Assembly (NCBI RefSeq): GCF_001633105.1
Contig: NZ_LUKZ01000012.1
Span: 872-50,497 of the forward strand
Origin: Acidovorax sp. GW101-3H11
GTDB lineage: Bacteria; Pseudomonadota; Gammaproteobacteria; Burkholderiales; Burkholderiaceae_C
Length of the DNA stretch: 49,626 bases
Direction: 5' to 3'
Made by a program: the position numbers and the translations under genes. This document shows, piece after piece, positions 38,101 to 45,693 of the stretch. The number at the start of each line of letters is the position of its first letter. The first letter of the stretch is position 1. The notes beneath the pieces are model-generated. The model was not told the origin of the DNA and did not search any database. It saw only the letters and a program-made list of their open reading frames with translations.

Positions 38101-38467
38101 TCCGGCATCCGGAGGCAACACAACCGGAGAGACATGCCAACCCACCTCGACGCCCGCCAGAGGTTACAGAACATTTTTGGGTGTTCAGTATGGTTTGAAA
38201 CCCACGCAGCAAATCCTGGATGCGAATGGTGACGGGCTTTATCAAGCAGCAGCCGCACAAGACAATGACACCAATCGTACAACCACGTCTCCCGAAGGCA
38301 TCTCCTTGAGAGGAAAGGGGATCATTATTAAGATTGGTGGTGGTGGTGGTGGTGGTGGTGGTGGTGGTGGTGGTGGTGGTGGTGGTGGTGGTGGTGGTGG
38401 TGGTGATGGCAACTCCGCCCAGTTACCCAAACCTGCCTCAACTGTTAACTGGCGGCAGTTGCAGTAA
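35138..38467 (+). CDS. pilY1: Type IV pilus tip adhesin PilY1 with a polyglycine tract
   Basis: This 1109-residue protein has a signal peptide cleaved near VLA-GDF (residue 27). A von Willebrand A-like region carries the metal-site motif DNSGS (54-58). The C-terminal beta-propeller is the Neisseria PilC domain. It includes YAGGNDGMLHGFSAADGTEK (about 573-592) and a calcium-binding loop DVNGDGTVD (773-781) followed by MIYAGDLRGNIWKFDVSNAD. Near the C-terminus, residues 1067-1089 are 23 consecutive glycines encoded by (GGT)23, then DGNSAQLPKPASTVNWRQLQ. AGGA lies nine bases before the ATG. PilY1 caps the minor-pilin complex, supports twitching, and mediates adhesion. It follows pilX by 24 bp. 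Confidence 0.93.
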   Translation: MKTNHKFQKTAIALIIGTIGFPQMVLAGDFLSLVQYPAGSASREPAPNIIVSVDNSGSMGAAGITALKDALKETFRPANVPDDSIRLAYQSLWGCNTIPSTDVSCNSKNSMKVLRGLDNATDNSHRGNFIKWVDTLVAGGNTPTHRMQGVAGEYLKTTGIDNPYNFDPGTTEAPIHTCRRAYNILMTDGGWNNNPANTINNDDGTNHTLPDGTSYDITAPETRIYRDDWGTNAVSTLSDMAFYYWRQDLQSGINNQVVPLIKKSGSETFADGATTATIPQYWNPKNNPANWQHMVTYTIGYNAAANWPNIGTNPMFNIAQGMYGGDFSRAIVGTRLWRDPLTTNETGRQEELWHTAINSRGKFYPAQTSQDLVNAFKDIVGTIIADSTRPITGFSSASSSISNQGTTAFFSTYEADGWIGGIGSKTVAAATGALSDNTAWGTTSTLPVRGKTTGDKLDELSAADISSRLIFTYNDTTAAGTTFTWANLSAAQKILLNTVDSATDTLGEDRLNYVRGDRAKEGTTATEPFRVRRSRQGDIANSTLWYIGPPNNGLTVDGYRTFANAQRYRMPMLYAGGNDGMLHGFSAADGTEKIAYVPQGVIKNLSQLSKQDYSHRYFVDGSPFTGDVNTGTSALPSWKTMLVGTLGAGGKGYYVLDVTRPGYTAGAETSNFLAANASSLVVMDKTDGADSDIGNIFGDPVTSEANSQIATQITRMNNGRWAVVLGNGYNSGSEDPVLLIQYLDGDKSIKKINAASTGAEATANGLSTPRLLDVNGDGTVDMIYAGDLRGNIWKFDVSNADATNWKVAFSSAGCTACTPFYTAVEKANTANRQPITAAPNLRPNTTVGGMMVVFGTGRNVTEGDRTDVTVQTLYSILDNTRYKLDTAAGPNLGKVLIDTAVVTPAAIGTNGRDTKLAERVFSAPVIAGQGVNSSASFWRMPTTQTTLAYSLAGTQKGWYFELPLTGERVLNMPTFYDGSDVIDLLSIIPASGGNTTGETCQPTSTPARGYRTFLGVQYGLKPTQQILDANGDGLYQAAAAQDNDTNRTTTSPEGISLRGKGIIIKIGGGGGGGGGGGGGGGGGGGGGGGDGNSAQLPKPASTVNWRQLQ
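38336..38404 (+). repeat. (GGT)23 trinucleotide repeat in pilY1
   Basis: An uninterrupted run of 23 GGT triplets occurs in frame with pilY1, encoding 23 glycines, followed by GAT. Slippage in units of three would change the tract length without shifting the frame. Confidence 0.97.
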
Positions 38468-38492
38468 TTTACATATCTGAAACGGATTGCAG

Positions 38493-38921
38493 ATGAATCA
38501 GCAACAACGAGGCTTCACCCTGATTGAAGTGATGATTGTGGTCGCCATCGTGGCCATTCTTAGCGCTATAGCGTTTCCAACCTATACGGAATATGTGCGG
38601 CGCGGGCATCGTGCGGAAGCGCGCGCTGCCTTGCTTCAAGCAGCCCAATGGATGGAGCGCGCGGCCACGGCAACCGGAACCTATCCGCCAACAGCATCGT
38701 TTCCGACCACGCTTACAACGATCAAATCTGGCCGGTACACCATTGCACTGGCATCGCCACCAGCGAGCGCCGCGTCGGGTACCGCTTATACGCTGACGGC
38801 CACACCAGCTGGCGGGCAGACGGGTGACCGATGCGGAAACTACACGCTGACGCACACAGGTGTGCGAGGTGCGGCATCTGCCGCATCGGCGACTCTGACG
38901 ACTGAATGCTGGAACAAGTAG
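38493..38921 (+). CDS. pilE: Type IV pilus minor pilin PilE
   Basis: The 142-residue protein starts [25 protein letters not shown], a short leader and classical prepilin motif. [17 protein letters not shown] residues follow ([20 protein letters not shown]). The C-terminal part has [13 protein letters not shown] and a final cysteine in TECWNK, a PilE-type disulfide. A TTG two codons upstream is less likely than the ATG. It is markedly more GC-rich than fimT through pilX and ends the operon. It is a PilE-type minor pilin in this context. Confidence 0.9.
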   Translation: MNQQQRGFTLIEVMIVVAIVAILSAIAFPTYTEYVRRGHRAEARAALLQAAQWMERAATATGTYPPTASFPTTLTTIKSGRYTIALASPPASAASGTAYTLTATPAGGQTGDRCGNYTLTHTGVRGAASAASATLTTECWNK

Positions 38922-38961
38922 CGACGCCTAGACCCATTGGCTCATGCAGTAGCATCCGCCA

Positions 38962-40077
38962 ATGCAACGCCCCGACGAATTAACGACTACCATGAACAAA
39001 GCGCTTGGGCTCGCCGCCCAGGCGCTTTTTGTTTCCAACCCCAATCCGCGCGTTGGCTGCGTGCTGGTGGCGCCGGGTGGGCGGGAAATAGGCAGCGGTC
39101 ACACCCAGCAGGCGGGGGGGCCTCATGCGGAAGTCATGGCGCTGCGATCTGCGCAAGAAGCGGGGCACAGCATCCGGGGCGCGACCGCTTACGTGACCCT
39201 GGAGCCCTGCGCGCACCAGGGGCGCACGGGGCCCTGCTGCGATGCGTTGGTGGCCGCCGGGATTGGCAAGGTGGTGGCTTCTCTCACAGACCCCAACCCT
39301 TTGGTCGCTGGGCAGGGATTTGCCCGGTTGCGTGCGGCGGGGGTGACAGTAGAAGTCGGCCCCGGGGCCGCTGAGTCCCGCGAACTCAATATTGGTTTTT
39401 TCAGCCGCATGGTGCGGGGCATCCCTTGGGTTCGCATGAAGGCTGCCACCTCGCTGGATGGCGCCACTGCTTTGCCCAACGGTACAAGCCAGTGGATCAC
39501 GTCGCCCACGGCGCGCGCCGATGGCCATGCCTGGCGTGCACGCGCCTGTGCGGTGCTCACCGGCATCGGCACCGTGCTGGACGACAACCCCCGCCTGGAT
39601 GTGCGTGAGGTGCCCACGCCGCGCCAGCCCCATGTGGTAGTGGTGGACAGCCAGTTGCAGACCCCGCCAGACGCACGCCTGTTCATGGCTGGCCGTGCTT
39701 GCTATATCTACGCAGCCATCCAGAACGACGAGAAGAAGGCCGCTCTGGAGGCGAGCGGCGCCACCGTGATCTGTTTACCCAACGCCCAGGGCAAGGTGGA
39801 CTTGGCCGCAATGCTGCGCGACCTGGCCGCCCGGGGGGTGAACGAGTTGCATGTGGAGGCCGGCCACAAGCTCAATGGCTCCTTGCTGCGCGAGGGGCTG
39901 GTGGATGAGATGCTGATCTACATGGCCCCCATGCTGCTGGGCCCCGGGCTCGGACTGGCCCAGGTGGGGCCCTTTGAAACTTTGGCCCAGGGGCTGAAGC
40001 TGGACTTCATGTCGGTGGAGCAGCTGAGGCCTGACCTGCGCATCGTGGCCCGGGTGCCAGGGCGCGACACCTTCTGA
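38962..40077 (+). CDS. ribD: Bifunctional riboflavin biosynthesis deaminase/reductase RibD
   Basis: The 371-residue enzyme catalyses the deamination of the GTP-derived pyrimidine and reduction of the ribose side chain in riboflavin synthesis. The N-terminal cytidine deaminase-like domain has the zinc ligands His55 (PHAE, with catalytic Glu57), Cys83 and Cys92 in EPCAHQGRTGPC. The reductase domain begins near VRMKAATSLDGATALPNGTS and contains ARACAVLTGIGTVLDDNPRL and VEAGHKLNGSLLREGLVDEM. It starts about 40 bp after pilE. I see no FMN riboswitch upstream in that gap. Confidence 0.96.
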   Translation: MQRPDELTTTMNKALGLAAQALFVSNPNPRVGCVLVAPGGREIGSGHTQQAGGPHAEVMALRSAQEAGHSIRGATAYVTLEPCAHQGRTGPCCDALVAAGIGKVVASLTDPNPLVAGQGFARLRAAGVTVEVGPGAAESRELNIGFFSRMVRGIPWVRMKAATSLDGATALPNGTSQWITSPTARADGHAWRARACAVLTGIGTVLDDNPRLDVREVPTPRQPHVVVVDSQLQTPPDARLFMAGRACYIYAAIQNDEKKAALEASGATVICLPNAQGKVDLAAMLRDLAARGVNELHVEAGHKLNGSLLREGLVDEMLIYMAPMLLGPGLGLAQVGPFETLAQGLKLDFMSVEQLRPDLRIVARVPGRDTF

Positions 40078-40450
40078 CGAGGCCTGGCCCTTCCCTGCTT
40101 TTTTTCTGCATACCGGTGCGCGGCGATCGGCAGCCGCACAGCTGATTCAGTGCGAGGAGCGCCCCCCACATAGCACCCTGCCACTGAATCGGGTGGATGA
40201 GCGCGCAGCGGTAGCAACTGCTCGCGGCAGGGCGACCGATGCCTGCCACCTCCTCTGGCACAGGCGTCTTCCAGACGCCGCACCTTCATGAGCACCCCGG
40301 CAAACACCCCAAGCCGGGCCAAGTGAGGACGTTGCCAGAGAAACAATCTCCCGACATCCCTCCGATGCGCGGCACCTGACTACACACGCAGCCACCTAAC
40401 ACGTCCAATCCGCGCCGCCCCATATCAGTGCAAACATCCGCACCAATATC
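40078..40450. other. Intergenic region upstream of the amtB promoter
   Basis: No gene is visible in this stretch after ribD. Just upstream of the sigma-54 promoter, gtgc-N8-gcac (about 40430-40445) forms a short inverted repeat that could belong to an activator-binding site. The remainder is GC-rich and featureless to my reading. Confidence 0.45.
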
Positions 40451-40466
40451 TGGCACGATTTTTGCA
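40451..40466 (+). promoter_or_regulatory. Sigma-54 promoter of amtB
   Basis: TGGCACgatttTTGCA matches the -24/-12 consensus (TGGCAC-N5-TTGCA) exactly. The invariant GG is at 40452-40453 and GC at 40464-40465. The start of transcription would be near 40477, about 60 bp before the amtB ATG. Nitrogen-regulated amtB genes are commonly controlled this way through NtrC, which requires an upstream activator site. Confidence 0.88.
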
Positions 40467-40470
40467 TCAA

Positions 40471-40510
40471 TCTGGTGCAAATCTGTTGCAGACAGCCGCA
40501 ATGCACCAGA
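40471..40510 (+). promoter_or_regulatory. Perfect 9-bp inverted repeat at the amtB transcription start
   Basis: TCTGGTGCA (40471-40479) and TGCACCAGA (40502-40510) are perfect inverted arms with a 22-nt spacer, beginning about five bases after the -12 element. The half sites resemble those of NtrC (TGCACCA/TGGTGCA), though spacing and position are unusual. It could also be a leader RNA stem. Confidence 0.5.
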
Positions 40511-40538
40511 GTCGATCAATCACTAGCGCGAGGATGTT

Positions 40539-41741
40539 ATGGAAGCACTCAAACAGGGCACGGACGCTCTGTTCATTCTGCTCGGGGCGATCATGGTGTT
40601 GGCCATGCACGCTGGTTTTGCCTTTCTGGAGCTGGGCACGGTCCGCAAGAAGAACCAGGTGAATGCGCTGGTGAAGATCCTGGTGGACTTCTCGGTGTCC
40701 ACGGTCGTCTATTTTGTGGTGGGGTACAGCGTGGCCTATGGCACGCATTTCTTCATGGGGGCAGAGGCTCTGGCGCAGCAAAGCGGCTATGCGCTGGTCA
40801 AATTCTTCTTCCTGCTCACGTTTGCGGCCGCCATTCCGGCCATTGTGTCCGGGGGGATTGCCGAACGGGCCAAGTTCTGGCCCCAACTGATGGCCACGGC
40901 GGTCATCGTGGGGTTTGTCTATCCCTTCTTTGAAGGCATTGCGTGGAACCAACATTTCGGCGTGCAGGCCTGGATCAAGGCCGTCACGGGCGAAGAGTTT
41001 CATGACTTTGCGGGCTCGGTGGTGGTGCACGCCATGGGCGGCTGGATCGCACTTCCCGCCGTGATCCTGCTGGGCTCGCGCGCCAACCGCTACCGCAAGG
41101 ATGGCGCGATCTCGGCCCACCCGCCCTCCAACATCCCGTTTTTGGCACTGGGCGCCTGGGTGCTGGTGGTGGGCTGGTTCGGCTTCAACGTGATGAGCGC
41201 GCAAACCCTGGACAAGATCTCGGGCCTGGTGGCGGTCAACTCGCTCATGGCGATGGTGGGCGGCACCCTGGCGGCGCTGGTGCTGGGCAAGAACGACCCG
41301 GGCTTTGTGCACAACGGCCCGCTGGCCGGGCTGGTGGCCGTGTGCGCGGGCTCGGACCTGATGCATCCCTTGGGTGCGCTGGTGGTGGGCGCCGTGGCGG
41401 GCGCCATCTTTGTGCTGATGTTCACCCTCACCCAGAACAAATGGAAGATCGACGACGTGCTGGGCGTCTGGCCCCTGCATGGGCTGTGCGGCACCTGGGG
41501 CGGGCTGGCGGCGGGCATCTTTGGCAGCAAGGCGCTGGGGGGCCTGGGCGGCGTGAGCCTGTCGGCCCAGCTGATTGGCACGGGCCTGGGGGTGGCCTGG
41601 GCGCTGCTGGGGGGCTTCATTGTCTATGGCCTGCTCAAACACACGGTGGGCCTGCGGCTTACGCAGGAAGAAGAGTTCGACGGGGCCGACCTGTCCATCC
41701 ACAAGATCAGCGCCACGCCCGACCGCGAAGTGAGCTGGTAA
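40539..41741 (+). CDS. amtB: Ammonium transporter AmtB
   Basis: The 400-residue protein has eleven hydrophobic segments and starts directly with the first helix (LFILLGAIMVLAMHAGFAFL), without a signal peptide. The paired pore histidines are His164 (GSVVVHAMGG) and His314 (GVWPLHGLCG). Other family segments are ELGTVRKKNQVNALVKILVD and GGIAERAKFWPQLMATAVI. The short C-terminal tail HKISATPDREVSW would bind GlnK or GlnB. No glnK is adjacent, unlike most amtB loci. The perfect sigma-54 promoter implies nitrogen-limitation control. Confidence 0.95.
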   Translation: MEALKQGTDALFILLGAIMVLAMHAGFAFLELGTVRKKNQVNALVKILVDFSVSTVVYFVVGYSVAYGTHFFMGAEALAQQSGYALVKFFFLLTFAAAIPAIVSGGIAERAKFWPQLMATAVIVGFVYPFFEGIAWNQHFGVQAWIKAVTGEEFHDFAGSVVVHAMGGWIALPAVILLGSRANRYRKDGAISAHPPSNIPFLALGAWVLVVGWFGFNVMSAQTLDKISGLVAVNSLMAMVGGTLAALVLGKNDPGFVHNGPLAGLVAVCAGSDLMHPLGALVVGAVAGAIFVLMFTLTQNKWKIDDVLGVWPLHGLCGTWGGLAAGIFGSKALGGLGGVSLSAQLIGTGLGVAWALLGGFIVYGLLKHTVGLRLTQEEEFDGADLSIHKISATPDREVSW

Positions 41742-41898
41742 AGCCACAGCACCGAGCCTGGCGGGGCGTGGGCAGGCCCCGGGGTTGGTGCAACCATTGT
41801 GCGAATGGCGGCCTCGTCCGACAGGCCCAGGCCTGGCAGCGGGATACACCTTGGAGCAACGCCTTGGCGGCTCCAAGGTCACAATCCCCCATCGCGCC

Positions 41899-43821
41899 AT
41901 GCCCCACCAGCCTTTCCTCCTCCCCCTGCTGACATCCCTGGCCCACCGCAGTCGGCGGGCCCTTGCCCTGGTGGCCACCGTGGCTCTGATGGGCTGCGCG
42001 GGCTTGCCCAAGGATGTAGAGCGGCCCATCTCCACCGCCTTGCCAAACCCCGGCGACACCACACTGGGCCAATGGGTAGAGGCCCGCCGCGCCGCGCAGA
42101 AGGCGCGCCACCCCTCGGGGTTTGTGTTGCTCAGCGGCCCCCAGGCGGCTTACAGCAGCCGCCTGGCACTGGTCGATGCAGCCCAGAAGACACTGGACCT
42201 GCAGTACTACGCCATCCACGCCGACGCCAGCAGCGAGCGCCTGCTGCTCAGCGTGGCCGCCGCTGCCCGGCGTGGCGTGCGCGTGCGGCTGTTGCTGGAC
42301 GACTTTCACAGCACTGGGCGCGATGCGCTGGTGATGCGGCTGGCCTTTGTGCCCAATGTCGAGATGCGCATGTTCAACCCGCTCACCGGCGCACGCGGCT
42401 CGCCCTTGGGCCGCATGTTCAGCCTGCTGAGCGATTTCTCCAGGGTGCAGCAGCGCATGCACAACAAGCTCTTCATTGCCGACAACGCCGTGGGCGTGAC
42501 AGGGGGGCGCAACCTGGGGGACGCCTATTTCGGCAACTCGGACTCCGGCAATTTTGTGGACCTGGACGTGCTGGCCGCCGGGAGCATCGTGCAGGACATG
42601 TCGCGCAGCTTTGACAGCTACTGGAACAACGAGCGCGCCTACCCCGTGCAGTCGCTCATCACCCGCGAGGAGCTGGACCGCCTGCGCGACAGCATCCGCA
42701 CCGCCGAGGCCACACAGCAAGAGCGCGTGGAAAGCGCAGGCGCCGCCGCAGCAACCCCCGCCCCCACCGGGCGCAGCACCACCCCGGGCACGCGGCGCGC
42801 ACGCATCTGGAACCAGGAGCCCATGGACCTGAAGCAGGTGCAGTTTGTCTGGGCCCCCGCCGCCGTGCTGGCAGACCGGCCCGCCAAGATCCCGCCCGAC
42901 GGCGTATCCGCCGCCGCCTTGCCCGACCAGAACCCGCCCCGGCCCAGCCCCGCCACCATCGCAGCACTGGTCCGGCCGCGGGCCTCGGCCACGGCAGCGA
43001 CAACGGCGACCGCCCCATCGGCAGATGCCGTCGCTGGCGCACCGCAAACGGCCCTGGCCGCAGCGCTGCCCGCCGCGCCCGCCAATACCACCCTGGGCAA
43101 TGGCAATGGCAACCCCCCTGCCCCACCCGCACCAGACAGCGAAACCAGCGAAGCCCAGACCGACACCGTGGTGGACGGCCTGCTGCAGCTCATGGGCCAG
43201 GCGCGGCGCGACCTGCTGATCATCTCGCCCTACTTCGTGCCCGGGCCCGACATGGAGCGTGCCTTTGCCGCTGCGCGGGCCCGGGGCGTGCGCGTGCGGG
43301 TGCTCACCAACTCGCTGGCATCCAACGATGCACCCATCGCCCACGCAGGCTACGCGCGCCACCGGCCCATGTTGCTGGCCATGGGGGTGGAGCTGTACGA
43401 GATGCGCAGCGAACTCACCGGCGTGCTGCGCGGGGCCTTCGGCAGTACCGGCAGCATGGGTGGTGCGGGCGGCAGCGGGGCCAGTGGCAGTTCGCGCGCC
43501 ATGCTGCACTCCAAGCTGATGATCGTGGACGGCCGCCTGTTGGTCATCGGCTCGATGAACCTGGACCTGCGCTCGCAGCGGCAGAACACCGAGGTGGCGC
43601 TGCTGATTCGCAGCGGCGAGCTGTCGCGCCGGGCCACGGCACAGATCGACACCGCCCTGCAAGACGCCGCCTGGCAGGTGCAGCAGACCGAGCAGGGCCT
43701 GGTGTGGCGCGCGCCGAAGGACAGTGGCCTGGCCGACGCCACCACCGAGCCCGACGCCAGCCTGCCCCTGCGCCTGATGCTGCAGCTGCTGGGCCCCCTG
43801 GCGCCCGACCACCTGCTGTAG
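41899..43821 (+). CDS. Phospholipase D-family protein (ClsC/cardiolipin synthase-like), probable lipoprotein
   Basis: The 640-residue protein has two HKD motifs: HNKLFIADNAVGVTGGRN and HSKLMIVDGRLLVIGSMNLD, defining two PLD halves. The N-terminus is hydrophobic and ends LMGCAGLP, a near-lipobox, suggesting an envelope lipoprotein. TLDLQYYAIHADASSERLLL and VRLLLDDFHSTGRDALVMRL are typical of the ClsC/YmdC-like group. A long Pro/Ala/Thr-rich insert (about residues 265-415) sits between the halves and is not part of the fold. The ATG at 41899 puts the signal at the N-terminus. It probably makes cardiolipin or cleaves phospholipids; which one cannot be decided. It follows amtB by 157 bp. Confidence 0.85.
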   Translation: MPHQPFLLPLLTSLAHRSRRALALVATVALMGCAGLPKDVERPISTALPNPGDTTLGQWVEARRAAQKARHPSGFVLLSGPQAAYSSRLALVDAAQKTLDLQYYAIHADASSERLLLSVAAAARRGVRVRLLLDDFHSTGRDALVMRLAFVPNVEMRMFNPLTGARGSPLGRMFSLLSDFSRVQQRMHNKLFIADNAVGVTGGRNLGDAYFGNSDSGNFVDLDVLAAGSIVQDMSRSFDSYWNNERAYPVQSLITREELDRLRDSIRTAEATQQERVESAGAAAATPAPTGRSTTPGTRRARIWNQEPMDLKQVQFVWAPAAVLADRPAKIPPDGVSAAALPDQNPPRPSPATIAALVRPRASATAATTATAPSADAVAGAPQTALAAALPAAPANTTLGNGNGNPPAPPAPDSETSEAQTDTVVDGLLQLMGQARRDLLIISPYFVPGPDMERAFAAARARGVRVRVLTNSLASNDAPIAHAGYARHRPMLLAMGVELYEMRSELTGVLRGAFGSTGSMGGAGGSGASGSSRAMLHSKLMIVDGRLLVIGSMNLDLRSQRQNTEVALLIRSGELSRRATAQIDTALQDAAWQVQQTEQGLVWRAPKDSGLADATTEPDASLPLRLMLQLLGPLAPDHLL

Positions 43822-43832
43822 ACAGCCGCCTG

Positions 43833-43852
43833 CGCCCCTGCGGTCCGGGGCG
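43833..43852. terminator. Weak hairpin between convergent genes
   Basis: CGCCCC (43833-43838) and GGGGCG (43847-43852) flank an 8-nt loop between the convergent PLD and dusC genes. No T-run follows, so it could be a Rho-dependent end or no terminator. Confidence 0.3.
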
Positions 43853-43854
43853 GA

Positions 43855-44826
43855 TCAGACGCTATTGCAGGCCTCGGCCTGCTGCGCCGCCACCCAGGCG
43901 GTGATGGCGCGCTGATCCGTCATCGTGCGCACATGCTGGTAGGCCACTTCGGCCTCCACAAACCGCCTGCGCAGCAGGTTGAGCCACTGCTTGAGGCGCC
44001 CCGCGCGCTGGCGAGGTTCCAGGTCGTCGCACACCAGTTGCCAGAAGGCCGCCAGGTGGGGGATCAAATCGGCCCAGACCACCGGGTCCGCATCCGGCCG
44101 CCCGGCGTCGGATGCACGGATGGCGCGGGCCAGCCCCGGGTCGGCCACCATGCCACGCCCCAGCATGAGGGCATCGCAGCCCGACACCGCGCGGCAGCGC
44201 AGGGCGTCGGCCACCGTCCAGATCTCGCCATTGGCCACCACCGGGATGGCGACAGCCGCGCGGATGGCCGGGATGTGCTCCCAGTACGCGGGCGGACGGT
44301 AGCCATCGGCCTTGGTGCGGGCATGCACCACCAGCTCGGCCGCACCCCCGGCCTGCATGGCCTGGGCACATTCGCGCATCAGCCCGGTGTCGTTGAAGCC
44401 CAGGCGCATCTTGGCCGACACCGGCAGGTGCGCGGGCACGGCACGGCGCACGGCGGCCACCACGGCGGCAATGCGCTCGGGCTCCTGCAGCAGCGCGGCC
44501 CCGCCGCCGTGGCGGTTGACCACCTTGGCCGGGCAGCCAAAGTTCAGGTCGATGCCCTCGGGGCCCAGCGCGGCCAGGCGTGCGGCGTTCTCGGCCATGC
44601 TGACCGGGTCGGAGCCCAGCAGCTGCGCCCGCACAGGCACCCCCGCCAGCGTGCGGCTGCCGTTGCGCAGCTCGGGCAGGTAGCGCAGGAACACCTTGTC
44701 GGGCAGCAGCGTGCCGGTGATGCGGATGAACTCCGACACACAGCGGTCCACCCCGCCCACGCGCGTGAGCACATCGCGCAGCACAAAATCCAGGAGCCCC
44801 TCCATGGGGGCAAGCAGCAGGGTCAT
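43855..44826 (-). CDS. dusC: tRNA-dihydrouridine(16) synthase DusC
   Basis: The 323-residue FMN enzyme reduces uridine 16 in tRNA. It starts MTLLLAPMEGLLDFVLRDVL. The catalytic cysteine is Cys98 in LNFGCPAKVVNRHGGGAAL, the same position as in E. coli DusC. LPVSAKMRLGF, ELVVHARTKADGYRPPAYW and VVANGEIW complete the barrel, and the C-terminal helical domain ends with RLKQWLNLLRRRFVEAEVAY, then QHVRTMTD. These match DusC better than DusA or DusB. The ATG at 44826 excludes a GC-rich upstream extension. It is convergent with the PLD gene. Confidence 0.93.
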   Translation of the reverse strand: MTLLLAPMEGLLDFVLRDVLTRVGGVDRCVSEFIRITGTLLPDKVFLRYLPELRNGSRTLAGVPVRAQLLGSDPVSMAENAARLAALGPEGIDLNFGCPAKVVNRHGGGAALLQEPERIAAVVAAVRRAVPAHLPVSAKMRLGFNDTGLMRECAQAMQAGGAAELVVHARTKADGYRPPAYWEHIPAIRAAVAIPVVANGEIWTVADALRCRAVSGCDALMLGRGMVADPGLARAIRASDAGRPDADPVVWADLIPHLAAFWQLVCDDLEPRQRAGRLKQWLNLLRRRFVEAEVAYQHVRTMTDQRAITAWVAAQQAEACNSV

Positions 44827-44874
44827 CGCAGTGGGGGCTGTGCAAGGCCGGGCACACACGCCGCAGCCTCAAAA

Positions 44875-44935
44875 ATATCAATAAAAACAGGCCTTTGCGC
44901 CTGATGGATATGCCTTTACAGCTATCAAAAAATGA
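44875..44935. repeat. Dispersed intergenic hairpin element, copy B
   Basis: The element contains CAGGC (44888-44892) and GCCTG (44899-44903) as a small stem. It shares, in the same order, gatagctgt, atatccatcaggcgcaaaggcc on the minus strand with copy A at 28015-28080. It lies in the intergenic gap upstream of dusC. Confidence 0.65.
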
Positions 44936-45059
44936 GCAAACCCCATTCCACGGCCAGGCGGCCCGGGGCAAAGCCCCCGGATTGTGCGGCAAAGGGTCAT
45001 CACGGCGTCATCGCGGGCGGCTGCAATGGCGGGCATTCGTGCCTGAACGGAGCCCCTCC

Positions 45060-45632
45060 ATGCTGCTGCAAAAGACCGACAAAGCCCGCCAGGAGCTATC
45101 GCCCGGTGTGCGCACCCTGAGCCTGCGCGAACGTTCGCTGCTGCTGCTGGCCGACGGCAAACCGCTGTCGGACCTGCAGGCCATGTACAACGGCATCGGC
45201 GCGCAGATTGTGGACAACCTCATGCGCCAGGGCTACCTGACAGGCCCGGCCGAGTTGCCCGAGCCCCAGCCCACACCGCCCGCCCCAGTGGCCCCCAGCA
45301 CCAACCCGGCCCCTTCCATCGAGCGGCCGGAGCCAGGTGAATCCCTGCGCTCGCTGGCCGGTGCGCGCATGTACCTGTTCGACACCTGCGAGCGGCTGTT
45401 TGCCCGCCGTGACCCGGTGCTGGCGCAGCATTTCCGCGAGGCCCTGCGCACCGCGCGGGACCGCAGCAGCATGCTGGACGTGGGCGACGCCATGTTCGAA
45501 GAAGTGGCCCTGGCCGCAGGGGCAGAACGCGCCGCCAGCCTGCGCGAGCGGCTGGAGCAGTTGCTGCCCCGGTCCCCCGAGGCTGCGCCCGGTCTCTATG
45601 CGGCCACACAGCCCGCGCTGCTGGAGGGCTGA
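45060..45632 (+). CDS. Conserved hypothetical protein with an N-terminal winged-helix-like region
   Basis: The 190-residue product begins MLLQKTDKARQELSPGVRTL, then SLRERSLLLLADGKPLSDLQ and AQIVDNLMRQGYLTGPAEL. This pattern resembles a small helical or winged-helix module common in Burkholderiales proteins of unknown function. A Pro-rich linker (about 65-90) leads to a helical C-terminal domain (SLAGARMYLFDTCERLFARR, then AQHFREALRTARDRSSML). There is no signal peptide or membrane segment. The frame is open upstream, but the ATG at 45060 begins the recognisable domain. Function unknown. Confidence 0.7.
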   Translation: MLLQKTDKARQELSPGVRTLSLRERSLLLLADGKPLSDLQAMYNGIGAQIVDNLMRQGYLTGPAELPEPQPTPPAPVAPSTNPAPSIERPEPGESLRSLAGARMYLFDTCERLFARRDPVLAQHFREALRTARDRSSMLDVGDAMFEEVALAAGAERAASLRERLEQLLPRSPEAAPGLYAATQPALLEG

Positions 45633-45693
45633 GGCGCTGCGACCTCAGGCGGGTTCCATCGGGCTCCAGCGGGCTCGAGTGGACTCAGCCGCC

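Noticed and set aside
38922..38961. FMN riboswitch before ribD
   Set aside because: The gap is only 40 bp and shows none of the conserved RFN element sequences.
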